The translations under genes were made by a program, and so were the position numbers. Positions 18,934 to 29,640 of a DNA stretch of 64,000 nt are shown piece by piece. The stretch is from Sphingomonas quercus (GTDB taxonomy: Bacteria > Pseudomonadota > Alphaproteobacteria > Sphingomonadales > Sphingomonadaceae), in NCBI RefSeq assembly GCF_018863195.1, contig NZ_JAHKRT010000010.1, positions 1-64,000 on the forward strand, in the 5' to 3' direction. Position 1 is the stretch's first letter, and each line of letters starts with the position of its first letter. The notes beneath the pieces are model-generated. The model made no database searches and had not been told where the DNA came from. It saw nothing but the letters and a program-made list of their open reading frames with translations.

Positions 18934-19851
18934 TCAGCGCCCGAGCTTCGCCTCGCGGGCGGCGCGCATCTTCTCGAAATCGTCGCCGGCATGATAGCTA
19001 GAACGGGTCAGCGGAGTCGCCGCCACCAGCAGGAAGCCCTTGGCGCGCGCGATCGCCCCATAGGCGGAGAATTGCTGCGGGGTGGTGAACTCCTCCACCT
19101 TGGCGTGCCTGGGCGTCGGCTGGAGATATTGGCCCATCGTCAGGAAATCGACATCGGCCGAGCGCATGTCGTCCATCACCTGATGGACCTCCAGCCGCTG
19201 CTCGCCGAGCCCGGTCATCAGGCCGGACTTGGTGAAGATGGAGGGATCATGCCGCTTCACGCTCTCCAGCAGACGGAGCGATGCGTAGTAGCGCGCGCCG
19301 GGCCGGATCGTCGGATAAAGCCTCGGCACGGTCTCCAGATTGTGATTGTAGACGTCCGGCCGCGCCGCGACGATCGACTCCACTGCCGCCTCCGCCTTGT
19401 TGCGGAAATCGGGGGTCAGGATTTCGACGGTGGTGGCCGGGGTGGTCCGCCTCAGCGCCTCGATCACCTTGACGAACTGCGAGGCGCCGCCGTCCGGCAG
19501 ATCGTCCCGATCGACAGAGGTGATGACGATGTGGCTGAGCCCCATCTCGGCGGCCGCATCGGCGACATGCTGGGGCTCCAGATTGTCCACAGCGCGCGGC
19601 ATGCCGGTCTTGACGTTGCAGAAGGCGCAGGCCCGCGTGCACACGTCGCCGAGGATCATCACGGTGGCGTGCTTCTTCGTCCAGCATTCCCCGATATTGG
19701 GGCAGGCCGCCTCCTCGCACACCGTGGCGAGGTTGAGTCGGCGCATCAGTTCGCGAGTCTCGCTGAAGCCCGCCGAGGTCGGCGCCTTCACTCGAATCCA
19801 GTCGGGCTTGCGCGTGCGGGCCGGACGCGCGGCGGGAAGCGGCTCTGTCAT
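18934..19851 (-). CDS. lipA: lipoyl synthase LipA
   Basis: 305 aa. The radical SAM motif CTRACAFC binds the SAM [4Fe-4S] cluster, and the N-terminal [12 protein letters not shown] binds the auxiliary cluster that supplies sulfur. LipA inserts two sulfurs into octanoyl-E2 subunits of pyruvate and 2-oxoglutarate dehydrogenase. [10 protein letters not shown] and the C-terminal YHAGDDF segment are family hallmarks. Followed after one base by the START-domain gene; divergent from carbonic anhydrase. Confidence 0.97.
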   Translation of the reverse strand: MTEPLPAARPARTRKPDWIRVKAPTSAGFSETRELMRRLNLATVCEEAACPNIGECWTKKHATVMILGDVCTRACAFCNVKTGMPRAVDNLEPQHVADAAAEMGLSHIVITSVDRDDLPDGGASQFVKVIEALRRTTPATTVEILTPDFRNKAEAAVESIVAARPDVYNHNLETVPRLYPTIRPGARYYASLRLLESVKRHDPSIFTKSGLMTGLGEQRLEVHQVMDDMRSADVDFLTMGQYLQPTPRHAKVEEFTTPQQFSAYGAIARAKGFLLVAATPLTRSSYHAGDDFEKMRAAREAKLGR

Positions 19852-19913
19852 GTCAGCGCAAATAGCGATAGGCAGCGCGCGTTGCCACCCCCGCTGCCCC
19901 GAGGAGCAATTGC

Positions 19914-20546
19914 ATGGCGGACTTTGCTGAGCTGATCACCGGATATCATCGTTTTCGCGACCATGGCTGGCGTGTCCAGCGCGAGCGCTGGGCCGAGCTG
20001 AGCGAAGGGCAGAGCCCGAAGGTGATGGTGATCGCATGCTCGGACAGCCGGGTCGATCCCGCTCAGATATTCGACACCTCGCCGGGCGAGATCTTCGTCG
20101 TGCGCAACATCGCCAATCTGGTGCCGCCGTTCGAGCTCGGCGGCGGCCGCCACGGCGTCTCCGCGGCGCTGGAATTCGCCGTAACCCAGCTTGAGGTGCC
20201 GGAGGTCGTGGTGCTCGGCCACGGCGCCTGTGGCGGCGTCAATGCCGCGCTGACCCGCAAATTCGCCGGGGCGCGGCCGGGCGAAGGCGGCTTTATCGAC
20301 CATTGGGTGGACCTGCTCGATGAGGCGCGCGACCGGATCGTCGCCGAACATGGCCATGGCCCGGAAGCGACCCACCAGATGGAGCTGGAAACGGTGCGCG
20401 TCAGCCTCGCCAACCTGCGCACCTTCCCCTGCATCCCGGAACGCGAATCGGCGGGCAAGCTGACCCTGCGCGGCGCCTATTTCGCGATCGCCGAGGGCGT
20501 GCTCCACCTGCTCGATCCGGCTACGGACGAATTCCGCCCCGCCTGA
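19914..20546 (+). CDS. can: beta-class carbonic anhydrase
   Basis: 210 aa, cytoplasmic. Zinc ligands Cys42 (ACSDSR), His103 and Cys106 (GHGACGG) plus the Asp44/Arg46 dyad identify an active beta-carbonic anhydrase. It interconverts CO2 and bicarbonate, supplying bicarbonate for acetyl-CoA carboxylase, purine and pyrimidine synthesis. A clear GAGGAG ribosome site precedes the ATG. It appears monocistronic or followed by the small exported protein 70 bases on. Confidence 0.94.
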   Translation: MADFAELITGYHRFRDHGWRVQRERWAELSEGQSPKVMVIACSDSRVDPAQIFDTSPGEIFVVRNIANLVPPFELGGGRHGVSAALEFAVTQLEVPEVVVLGHGACGGVNAALTRKFAGARPGEGGFIDHWVDLLDEARDRIVAEHGHGPEATHQMELETVRVSLANLRTFPCIPERESAGKLTLRGAYFAIAEGVLHLLDPATDEFRPA

Positions 20547-20616
20547 CCGGCGGGAACGAGACGCGACCTGCCCTCGTTCTCCGCTTCGGCGGGGGACGAT
20601 TGCAGGAGAATGTCCC

Positions 20617-21060
20617 ATGTCGTCTGCGAAGATGATGATCGGCGCCGTGCTCGCCATGCTCGCCGCGCCGCTGACCGCGCAGGCCCCTGCTCCGATGCAG
20701 GAGGGTGATACGCCGAAGCAGCGCGCCGTGAACGCCGTCGAGGCGCCGGTGACGCAGCACCTTAACCAGACCGTCGACGCGGCCACCGCCGCGCGCGACG
20801 CCCAGCGTGCCGACGCGGCCAACGCGGCGGCCGATCTCTCCGCGGCCCAGCAGGAGCAATATGCCGCCGACATGTCGGCCTATCGCAGCTCGGTGCAGGC
20901 GCATCGCATGGAGCTGGCCCGCGACGAGGTCCGCTACGCCCGCCAGCAGCGCGCCTATGCCGACGCCATGGCCGCCTGGCGCCTCCAGGCCCATGACTGC
21001 CAGAAAGGCAGCAAGGCCGCCTGCAACGCGCCCCCGCCCGATCCCGCCGCCTTCTATTGA
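20617..21060 (+). CDS. hypothetical exported protein, 147 aa
   Basis: Strong AGGAG site 9 bases before the ATG. Residues 1-22 form a signal peptide (MMIGAVLAMLAAPLTAQA, cleavage after AQA). The mature part is a long Ala/Gln/Arg-rich helix, probably coiled (residues 45-120), followed by a small loop closed by two cysteines (HDCQKGSKAAC) and a proline-rich end. Periplasmic location is inferred. No known family recognised. Confidence 0.75.
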   Translation: MSSAKMMIGAVLAMLAAPLTAQAPAPMQEGDTPKQRAVNAVEAPVTQHLNQTVDAATAARDAQRADAANAAADLSAAQQEQYAADMSAYRSSVQAHRMELARDEVRYARQQRAYADAMAAWRLQAHDCQKGSKAACNAPPPDPAAFY

Positions 21061-21078
21061 CGCCCTGATCGTGCCGGC

Positions 21079-21142
21079 CTCGTTTCAGCATCCACCCGGC
21101 CACAAGCGCCGCGATGCGCGGATGGGTGGACCCTGAAACGAG
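21079..21142. terminator. long imperfect inverted repeat after the exported protein gene
   Basis: CTCGTTTCAG (21079-21088) pairs with CTGAAACGAG (21133-21142), extended inwards by TCCACCC/GGGTGGA after a 2-base bulge on each side. It sits between the convergent exported-protein gene and ettA. It may terminate both transcripts; a downstream U-tract is lacking. Confidence 0.5.
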
Positions 21143-21145
21143 CCT

Positions 21146-21173
21146 GCCCTGAGCCTGTCGAAGGGTTCAGGGC
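21146..21173. repeat. GCCCTGA...TCAGGGC hairpin with GCCTGTCGAAGGG loop
   Basis: A 7-bp stem (21146-21152 / 21167-21173) encloses GCCTGTCGAAGGGT. The core CCTGAGCCTGTCGAAGGG resembles a short palindromic repeat often seen in sphingomonad intergenic DNA. Only this copy of that core is noticed in the window. Confidence 0.45.
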
Positions 21174-21207
21174 GACGGTGCGGGTGTGGCGACCGGCTGC
21201 CGGTGCC

Positions 21208-22887
<1,680 letters not shown>

Positions 22888-23016
22888 CGGCCTGGGGCTC
22901 CATGTCTGGGGTGTCTCGGTCGCCGCGGGGCCTAGCCCAGCACCCACGGCTTTGGCAAACAGGTGGGAGGCGCCGGCCTGCTTTGCAATCCGGTGATTGG
23001 CGTTGCGATGCGCCGG

Positions 23017-24357
23017 TCAGGCGGGCCGAACGCGGCGCGGACGCCGGCGGCGGTGATGCGCCGGCTCGTCAGGCGAGTGCATCGCGGCGAGCAGCGCATC
23101 GATCGGCACGAACGCGAAGCCGACCGAGCTGTCCGCCACGCCATAGGGCATGAACAGCAGGTCGCCATGGCGGATCGCGCCGCAGGTATAGACCACGTTC
23201 GGCACATAGCCCTCGCGATCCTCGTCCGCGGCCGACAGCAGCGGCTCGGCCAGCCGCCCGATGACCCGCGCCGGATTGTCCTTGTCGAGGAGGATCGCGC
23301 CGATCGAGTATTTGCGCATCGCGCCGACGCCGTGGGTGAGCAGCAACCACCCTTCGTCCAGCTCGATCGGCGATCCGCAATTGCCGATCTGCACCTGCTC
23401 CCACGGATATTTGGGGGTGAGCAGCAGCTCGCCCTCGCCCCATCTGTCGATGGAGTCGGAGCGCAGCAGGAACAGATTCTCCCCGTCCTGCCGGCCGATC
23501 ATCATATATTCGCCGTTCACCGTGCGCGGGAACAGCGCCATGCCCTTGTTGCGCGCGGCCGGCCCGCCGAGCGGCGCCAGCACAAAGCTGCGGAAATCGC
23601 GCGTGCGCAGCAGCTCGGAGCGGATCGTCGTGCCCGAATAGGCGGTGTAGGTGCCCAGCCACTCGACCGAGCCGTCGTCATGGGTGAACTGGACGAGGCG
23701 GAGGTCCTCCAGCCCGTTGCGCTGCGCCGCGGTGATCGGGAACAGCACGGTGCCGGACAGCGTGCTATCGTGATGGCGATGGACCTCGATCGCCCCGTCC
23801 ATGAGTTCGGTGGCGCTGTCGGCGGCGGTGGCGAAGGGCGGCTCCGGCGCCAGCTCGAAATGGACGCCGGGGCTCAATATCCCCTCGCGAAACGAGACGG
23901 ACGAGATATGCCCCTCACCCACCGCGCGCAGCGACATGACGATGCGCGTCGATCCTTCCGAGAGACCGCTCTGGTCGGGGTGGGCGATGATGCTCGGGTT
24001 CATCAGCGCGGCGGCGGCATAGCTGTATTCGTGGCAGAAATAGGCGCCGATCAGCTGGCGCTTGGTCTCTGAGATGAAGGATTCGTCGAGGCCCAGCACC
24101 TCGCGGATCTGCAGATAGCGCGTCATGAACACGCCGCGCGTCTGCCAGTGGCGCGCCTCGAAATCCTTCAGCACATGATCGAGCTCGGCCGCCGCTGCGT
24201 CGTCATCGAGGGCGAGCACGGAATCGGCGATGCGCCGCACCCGGCTCGGCCCCATGCCGAACGAGCGCGCCTCGATCGGGATATGGAAAGGACGCACCAC
24301 AACCCGGGACGGATCGGCCTGTAAGCGAAGCGGCCAGTGAATCGTCTCGTTAAGCAA
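23017..24357 (-). CDS. glycoside hydrolase family 130 protein (beta-mannoside phosphorylase type)
   Basis: About 446 aa. The sequence resembles GH130 five-bladed propeller enzymes, with segments such as RPFHIPIEARSF, NPSIIAHP, FPRTVNGEYMMIGRQD, NCGSPIELDEGW and VPNVVYTCGAI. GH130 members phosphorolyse or hydrolyse beta-mannosides. No ATG lies near the N-terminus; TTG at 24355-24357, just before LNETIHWPLRL, fits the gap after the glycosyltransferase stop (24395), but the frame stays open to 24513. The upstream glycosyltransferase is on the same strand, so the two likely form one operon and one glycan pathway. Exact substrate unknown. Confidence 0.78.
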   Translation of the reverse strand: MLNETIHWPLRLQADPSRVVVRPFHIPIEARSFGMGPSRVRRIADSVLALDDDAAAAELDHVLKDFEARHWQTRGVFMTRYLQIREVLGLDESFISETKRQLIGAYFCHEYSYAAAALMNPSIIAHPDQSGLSEGSTRIVMSLRAVGEGHISSVSFREGILSPGVHFELAPEPPFATAADSATELMDGAIEVHRHHDSTLSGTVLFPITAAQRNGLEDLRLVQFTHDDGSVEWLGTYTAYSGTTIRSELLRTRDFRSFVLAPLGGPAARNKGMALFPRTVNGEYMMIGRQDGENLFLLRSDSIDRWGEGELLLTPKYPWEQVQIGNCGSPIELDEGWLLLTHGVGAMRKYSIGAILLDKDNPARVIGRLAEPLLSAADEDREGYVPNVVYTCGAIRHGDLLFMPYGVADSSVGFAFVPIDALLAAMHSPDEPAHHRRRRPRRVRPA

Positions 24358-24394
24358 GCAGCTCTGACCCCCCGGGCGCCAAGCCAGCGAATCG

Positions 24395-26716
24395 TCAGCC
24401 TGTGGCTGCGTCCACCGATTCCACCCGATCAACTGTCTCGGTGGACAGAGCATTGCCCGCTGCACGCGCCATAGCGCAACAGCCAAATTGATAGGCGAGG
24501 ATGGATTCGGCACCCTGGTTGAGGTTGGTTCGATCGCTCATCAGCCCGTCATGGCAGCCACCATCGGCGAGGCTGGCGATCGGGGTGCCCAGATCATTGG
24601 CGCCGAGGAACCAGGAATAGGCCCGCTGCGCCGCCTCGCGCCAGCGCGCTGCGCCGGTCGCGCCATGTGCGTGAAGCATCGCCTCGATCGTCGCCCACGC
24701 CTCGACCGGCTGCTGATCGAACGGCAGCGGCGGCATGAAATGGCGCCCGAAGCTGTCGGTGCCGACCGGGCGGAACTGGCCGTCGGCATTGGTCTGGATG
24801 GTGTCGAGCCAGCCGAGCGCGGCGAGCGCGTCCGCCTCCATATCGGCATCGCCCAGCCGTCGCGCCGCGCGCAGCATCGCCTCCGGCAGGCGGGCATTGT
24901 CGTAGCCGAGCACCGGCTCGAACCATTGCCACCCTTCACGCCGCACAGCCCGGAACTGGGCATGGATGCGGCGTCCGAAATCGGCGACGAAGGTCCGCGC
25001 CAGATCATGGCCCGGATGCGCCTCCAGCACCGCGTCGCAGCCGAGGACGGCGAACGCCAGGGTGCGCAGGCTGCGCAGCTCCTGCGCATGGGGCAGAACC
25101 TGGTTGAACAGATGGAGCGCCCAGGCGCGCATCTCGCGGCGCCTCGCCTCGGCGACGGTGACGCCGATCGCCCAGAGCGAGCGGCCGAAGCTGTCCTCCG
25201 ACCCGGCCTCTTCCAGCCAGCGGCGATCATAGCTCATGAAGTTGCGGAACCGGCCCCGATCGCCATTCCAGGCATGCTGCATGAACGATGCGTAGATGGT
25301 CGCGAGCTGGTCGGCGCGGGCCGCCTCCTCCCCGGTGATGCGGTGCATCAGCATCAGCGCCCGGCAATTATCGTCGACGCAATAGCCATGGTCGCGATCG
25401 GGCACGGTGAAGATGGCGTGCTGGGCGATGCCGCAGCTGTCGGTCATCCGCTCGACGGCGTCGAGCCGTGGCGGCAGCGGCGCGAAGGTGTGGACGCGCA
25501 TCTGCGGGCGGCCGAACCGGCGCGGGCGCTGGGTGATCGCGGCGGCGAACACCGCGACATAGGCGATGGCCAGCCGGCTCCACGTCATGCCGCGACCGAG
25601 CAGCCAGGCGGCGCGGCGCATCTCGTCGAGCCGCGCCGGATCGTCGAGCATGCCGACAATGGCTTCGGCAAAGCCGTCCGCATCGCCGACCCTGACGAGC
25701 CTTCCGATCGCGTCGCTCACCAGTTCGGCGGCATGCCAATAAGGCGTCGATACGACCGGCTTGCCCAGCGCCACCGCGTAGGACAGCGTCCCCGAGGTGA
25801 TCTGCGCCTCGTTGACATAGGGCGTCACGTAGATGTCGGCCGCGGTGAGATATTCCATCAACAGTTCGTGCGGCACGAACCCGTCGACGAAGCGGATGTG
25901 ATCCGCCACGCCAAGTTCCGCGGCAAGCGCCTGGAGGCTTTCGCGATAACGCTCGCCCTCGCGCAGTACGAGGTGCGGATGGGTCGCGCCGAGCACGACG
26001 TAAAGCGAGTCCGGGTGCGCGGCGACGATCCGCGGCATGGCGCGGATCATCGTCTCCAGCCCCTTGTTCGGAGACAGCAGGCCAAAGGTCAGCAGCACCT
26101 TGCGGCCGTCGAGATCAAAGGCGCGCTTCTCGGCCAGCCCGTCGGTCAGCGGCCGGTCGGGCACGCCATGGGGAATGACGGCGATGCGGTTGTCGGCGAC
26201 CCCATGGACGCGCCGCAGAATGTCGCGGCCCTTCTCGGCCATCACGATCAACCGCGCCGCGCGCCGCACAAGCGCCTCGATGACCGCGCGCTGATCGGCG
26301 TTCGGGCTTTCCAGCACGGTGTGCAGCGTGACCACCACCGGCGCCTCGACGCGGTCTAGCAGGCGCAGCAAATGGGCGCCGGCCGGGCCGCCATAGATGC
26401 CATATTCGTGCTGGACGCAGACGATGTCGGCGCCGCTCTCGTTGATGCGACGGGCCGCCTCCCGATAGGAATCGATGTCGTCGCGCGCGATCGTCATCGT
26501 CACTTCCGGCGGATAGGCGTGGTCGACGCCCGGGTCTTCCATCGCATAGACGTCGACTGCGGTGTCCGGATAGGCGTTGGTCAGCGCGGCGCGGACATCG
26601 GCGGTGAAGGTGGCGATGCCGCAAAGCCGCGGGGGATGATTGCCGACAAGGGCGATGCGTCGCGGCGGCGGCGATGCCTTGCCGACGCTCACGTCCATGC
26701 TGGCGCTCATCTCCAT
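24395..26716 (-). CDS. GT4-family glycosyltransferase with C-terminal all-alpha domain
   Basis: 773 aa from ATG 26714-26716, preceded by GGGGATGTGAG; the longer frame upstream looks non-coding. Residues about 15-385 form a GT-B glycosyltransferase of the GT4 type (LVGNHPPRLCGIATFT, QHEYGIYGG, VIPHGVPD, FGLLSPNKGLE, and the acceptor/donor region SGTLSYAVALGKPVVSTPY). Residues about 420-760 form a helical region reminiscent of six-hairpin glycosidase barrels (DDNCRALMLM, GAESILAYQ). Together with the adjacent GH130 gene this suggests synthesis and turnover of a mannose-type glycan, possibly a stress-related oligosaccharide; this is inference. Confidence 0.8.
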   Translation of the reverse strand: MEMSASMDVSVGKASPPPRRIALVGNHPPRLCGIATFTADVRAALTNAYPDTAVDVYAMEDPGVDHAYPPEVTMTIARDDIDSYREAARRINESGADIVCVQHEYGIYGGPAGAHLLRLLDRVEAPVVVTLHTVLESPNADQRAVIEALVRRAARLIVMAEKGRDILRRVHGVADNRIAVIPHGVPDRPLTDGLAEKRAFDLDGRKVLLTFGLLSPNKGLETMIRAMPRIVAAHPDSLYVVLGATHPHLVLREGERYRESLQALAAELGVADHIRFVDGFVPHELLMEYLTAADIYVTPYVNEAQITSGTLSYAVALGKPVVSTPYWHAAELVSDAIGRLVRVGDADGFAEAIVGMLDDPARLDEMRRAAWLLGRGMTWSRLAIAYVAVFAAAITQRPRRFGRPQMRVHTFAPLPPRLDAVERMTDSCGIAQHAIFTVPDRDHGYCVDDNCRALMLMHRITGEEAARADQLATIYASFMQHAWNGDRGRFRNFMSYDRRWLEEAGSEDSFGRSLWAIGVTVAEARRREMRAWALHLFNQVLPHAQELRSLRTLAFAVLGCDAVLEAHPGHDLARTFVADFGRRIHAQFRAVRREGWQWFEPVLGYDNARLPEAMLRAARRLGDADMEADALAALGWLDTIQTNADGQFRPVGTDSFGRHFMPPLPFDQQPVEAWATIEAMLHAHGATGAARWREAAQRAYSWFLGANDLGTPIASLADGGCHDGLMSDRTNLNQGAESILAYQFGCCAMARAAGNALSTETVDRVESVDAATG

Positions 26717-26880
26717 CTCACATCCCCGGAAAATGGCTGCAATCCGGGCGGATTGCGGCGGTTTTGCTTGCCGGTCTAAATGCTTCGCGGGGGAGAAAGT
26801 TTCGCCGCTCGTGTTGCATTGCGGTAAGCGGAGTGCAACCTTTGCCCGGCGGGGCGCGTTCATCGGTCGGTAATTTATCG

Positions 26881-26908
26881 TTGACGGTTACCAAGCCGCC
26901 GCTATGGG
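26881..26908 (+). promoter_or_regulatory. putative sigma-70-type promoter of the 81-aa lipoprotein gene
   Basis: TTGACG (26881-26886), a 16-base spacer and TATGGG (26903-26908) lie about 60 bases before the lipoprotein ATG in an otherwise unannotated stretch. Confidence 0.4.
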
Positions 26909-26969
26909 GTGCGCGCCGGGACGGCATTCGGGCCGGCCCCGTTATGGATTCACTTTGGGAGCTGCTCGA

Positions 26970-27215
26970 ATGAAGAAGCTTAGCTTTGTTCTCGCTGCCG
27001 CCGGCCTGATCACTCTGGCCGCCTGCAACAAGTCGCCGGAGGCTGCTGCCGCCGACAATGCCGCCGACAACACCGCCGCCGCGATCGAGAACCAGGCCGA
27101 TAACCTCGAGGCCGCCGCCGATAACGCGACGAACGAGGCCAGCGAGCAGGCGCTCGAGAACGCCGCTGACAATGCGCATGCCGCGGCCGATGCCGTTCAG
27201 GACAACGCGCACTGA
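26970..27215 (+). CDS. small Ala/Asn-rich lipoprotein, 81 aa
   Basis: ATG at 26970 with GGGAG 8 bases upstream. Leader MKKLSFVLAAAGLITLAAC is a textbook lipoprotein signal (lipobox LAAC, Cys19). The mature chain is a repetitive Ala/Asn/Asp/Glu sequence with recurring ADNA units, predicted to be a single amphipathic helix; this recalls entericidin- or Lpp-like small lipoproteins without being assignable. Followed by a strong intrinsic terminator, so it is a single-gene unit and probably abundant. Confidence 0.78.
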   Translation: MKKLSFVLAAAGLITLAACNKSPEAAAADNAADNTAAAIENQADNLEAAADNATNEASEQALENAADNAHAAADAVQDNAH

Positions 27216-27244
27216 GCTGACCCGGCCTGACGGCCGATCGGATG

Positions 27245-27283
27245 AACGGGCGCCTCCCCCTGTGGGTGGCGCCCGTTTCATTT
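27245..27283 (+). terminator. intrinsic terminator of the lipoprotein gene
   Basis: AACGGGCGCC (27245-27254) pairs perfectly with GGCGCCCGTT (27268-27277), followed by a T-rich tail (TTTCATTT), 30 bases after the lipoprotein stop. Confidence 0.8.
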
Positions 27284-27304
27284 GCCGGCCTCGATCATCG
27301 GACG

Positions 27305-27384
<80 letters not shown>

Positions 27385-27431
27385 TCGCGGGCCGCCCTAG
27401 CCGCTCATGCGCGGAAAGGCCAGCATGCGGA

Positions 27432-27506
27432 TGGTGGGCCCGGCAGGATTCGAACCCGCAACCAAGCCGTTATGAGCGGCCAGCTCTACCCTTGAGCTAC
27501 AGGCCC
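27432..27506 (-). tRNA. tRNA with CAT anticodon (probably tRNA-Ile2, alternatively elongator tRNA-Met)
   Basis: A 75-nt cloverleaf on the minus strand: acceptor GGGCCTG with a matching 3' strand, D-arm GCTC-AAGGGTA-GAGC, anticodon loop CTCATAA (CAT), T-loop GGTTCGAATCC and encoded CCA. The anticodon arm followed by CTTGG resembles the lysidine-modified isoleucine tRNA reading ATA, but sequence alone does not settle Ile2 against Met. It is 47 bases upstream of tRNA-Pro on the same strand. Confidence 0.85.
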
Positions 27507-27565
27507 CATCATCCGGAATGGTGGCGATAGGCAGCGCCGCGGCGAGTGGCAAGCGGCTTCGACAA

Positions 27566-27593
27566 TTGCACGGCCCTGAAACTTTCTTATGAT
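27566..27593 (+). promoter_or_regulatory. putative promoter of the Lrp-family regulator gene
   Basis: TTGCAC (27566-27571), 16-base spacer, TATGAT (27588-27593). A GGAGGA ribosome site follows at 27605-27610 before the ATG at 27620. Confidence 0.5.
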
Positions 27594-27619
27594 GCTCGTC
27601 ATCCTGGAGGAAGATTCGC

Positions 27620-28099
27620 ATGGCATTGACCGCCCCACTTGATCCAATCGACCGAATTATCCTCGCCGAGCTGCAGGACGAGGGCCGCATCACCAATGTC
27701 GAGCTGGCGCGCCGCGCCGGCCTGACCGCCCCGCCCTGCCTGCGCCGCGTCCGCGCGCTGGAGGAGAATGGCGTTATCGATGGCTACCACGCCCGCCTGA
27801 ACGCTGCCTCGCTTGGCTATGGGATCATGGTGTTCGCGCTGGTCAGCCTGAAGAGTCAGGCCGAAGATGATCTGCGCGCCTTCGAAACGCATGTCGCCAG
27901 CCTGCCCGACGTGCGCGAATGCCATATGCTGAATGGCGAGATCGACTTCATCCTGAAGATCGTCGCCCATGACCTGCAAAGCTTTCAGGCCTTCCTGACC
28001 TCGAAGCTGACCACCGCGCCCAACGTCGCCAGCGTCAAGACTTCGCTCACCATCCGCACGTCGAAGGATTTGCCTGGCGTGCCGGTGGACAACGAATAG
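27620..28099 (+). CDS. Lrp/AsnC family transcriptional regulator
   Basis: 159 aa. N-terminal winged helix-turn-helix (residues 8-55: LDPIDRIILAELQDEGR, NVELARRAGLTAPPCLRRVRALE) and a C-terminal RAM/AsnC effector domain (about 70-145). This layout matches Lrp itself, a leucine- or amino-acid-responsive global regulator forming octamers. Strong GGAGGA site. No amino-acid operon adjoins it, so its targets are probably elsewhere. Confidence 0.92.
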   Translation: MALTAPLDPIDRIILAELQDEGRITNVELARRAGLTAPPCLRRVRALEENGVIDGYHARLNAASLGYGIMVFALVSLKSQAEDDLRAFETHVASLPDVRECHMLNGEIDFILKIVAHDLQSFQAFLTSKLTTAPNVASVKTSLTIRTSKDLPGVPVDNE

Positions 28100-28165
28100 A
28101 GCGCCCTCGGCTCGGGGGCGCGCGATCATCCGTCCCGTCGGTTCGCCGGAAATGGCCCTGGCAGC

Positions 28166-28197
28166 AAAAAGGGCGGCGACCCTCGCGGGTGCCGCCC
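28166..28197 (-). terminator. intrinsic terminator of the TPR protein gene
   Basis: GGGCGGC...GCCGCCC (28171-28177 / 28191-28197) with inner ACCC/GGGT pairing and, on the minus strand, a run of five Ts (AAAAA at 28166-28170). It lies about 25 bases beyond the TPR gene stop and may also act weakly on the Lrp transcript. Confidence 0.8.
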
Positions 28198-28220
28198 TCT
28201 TCGCATCTGCCGAATAAGGA

Positions 28221-29477
28221 TCAGGCCTGCTGGCTGATCCAGATCGTCCAATATTCGGCGATCGGCTTGCGCGCGCCGGTGACCTGCGCGAAGGCGGCGA
28301 TCGCCGCCTCCTTCTGGCCGCTGCGCGCCAGCGCGATGCCGAGGCGGGTATTGGCCGTCGACGCATCGACGCCGCCCTTGGTCAGCGCCAGCTTGTACAG
28401 CTCCGCCGCCTTGGCATAGTCGCCATAGCCGAGATAGGCGTCGGCGGTGTTCATCGCCGGGCGGCCATCGGCCGCGGAGGCCGCGCGCGTCGCCGAAGCC
28501 GGGAGCGACGCCTTGTCGGCGGCGATCTTCGGCGAGGCCAGCGCCTTCACTTCGCCCAGCGGCTTGCTGCTGGCGTCGACCATCTTCGAGTTGAAGCCTT
28601 CGTCGATCACCGCCTCGGCCTCGCCGGGGAGGCCGCGGTCGAGCGCGGCGGAGGCATATTCGAAGAAGTCGCGCTCGCCATTGAGTGCCTTCGCGGCGCG
28701 GGCGAGGCGATAGAGGTCGAGCGTGGCGTTATCGTCGAGCGGGTTGTCCTGACGATAGATCTGGAGCGCCGTGCGCCAGCTGGTCGGCGTCGGATATGCC
28801 TTCACATATTCCTCGCTCCACTTCAGCGTCTCCGGCTTGAGCTTGGAATCATAGGCGATGCCGAGGCCGCGCTTATACCAGTTCTCATTCACCGGCTGGC
28901 CGCTCGCCTTCTGCGCCGCCACGGCCTTGTCGAGGGCGTCGAGCGCCTCCTGCGGCTTCTTGTTCTGATATTTGATCTCGGCCAGCGCGACGAGGTTGTC
29001 GGGCTTGTTCGGGTCGATCTCGTTGAGCTTGGCATAGGCGGCCTCGGCCTTGGCCATGTCCTTCGCCTGGGCGGCAAGCGCGCCCTGATTCTTGTAGAGC
29101 GTCGGCAGGTCGGCGGCCGGCGCGCTGCCGCTGCCGATCACCTGGTCGATCGCGGCGGCGATCTTGGCATTGTCGTTCTGCTTCGCCGCGATGTTCAGCT
29201 TGGTGATGCCGATGACATATTTGTCGTCATTGGTCTGGGCCAGCGGATCGGCGGCGGTCAGCTTCGCCTCGGCCGTGGCGAAATCATTCTTGCCGGCGGC
29301 TTCCTGCGCCGCGCCGACATTCTCGCGCACGCCCTTGCTCAGCTTGAATTGCGGCTGCGCGGGCTGCTCCTCTTTTTCCTTCTTGTTGCGCTGGGCGTCC
29401 GCAGGAGCAACGGCGACGACCCCCGCGACCCCAAGGGCCAGGGCGGCGCCGAGCGTCATCGACGATATCTTACGCAT
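28221..29477 (-). CDS. exported tetratricopeptide-repeat protein
   Basis: 418 aa from ATG 29475-29477; an AGGAGG stretch lies about 10 bases upstream. Residues 1-28 are a signal peptide (MTLGAALALGVAGVVAVAPADA, cleavage before Gln). The mature part is built of helical TPR-like units (AKAEAAYAKLNEIDP, EALDALDKAVAAQ, YGDYAKAAELYKLAL, RLGIALARSGQKEAAIAAF), a protein-protein interaction scaffold. Periplasmic location is inferred; no enzymatic domain. Single gene with its own terminator. Confidence 0.85.
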   Translation of the reverse strand: MRKISSMTLGAALALGVAGVVAVAPADAQRNKKEKEEQPAQPQFKLSKGVRENVGAAQEAAGKNDFATAEAKLTAADPLAQTNDDKYVIGITKLNIAAKQNDNAKIAAAIDQVIGSGSAPAADLPTLYKNQGALAAQAKDMAKAEAAYAKLNEIDPNKPDNLVALAEIKYQNKKPQEALDALDKAVAAQKASGQPVNENWYKRGLGIAYDSKLKPETLKWSEEYVKAYPTPTSWRTALQIYRQDNPLDDNATLDLYRLARAAKALNGERDFFEYASAALDRGLPGEAEAVIDEGFNSKMVDASSKPLGEVKALASPKIAADKASLPASATRAASAADGRPAMNTADAYLGYGDYAKAAELYKLALTKGGVDASTANTRLGIALARSGQKEAAIAAFAQVTGARKPIAEYWTIWISQQA

Positions 29478-29640
29478 GGAAATCAAACCTCCTCCTATCG
29501 GGCCCCGCAGGACGCCACACGACCGCACAGCTATAGCCTAGGCGGGCGGGTGACAAGCGTTCCGGGGTGTTCCGAAATATGTCCCGGGCCGCCTGAACCT
29601 GGCCTTGACCGGGCCCGCACCGCTGCTACCCGCTGCGCGG

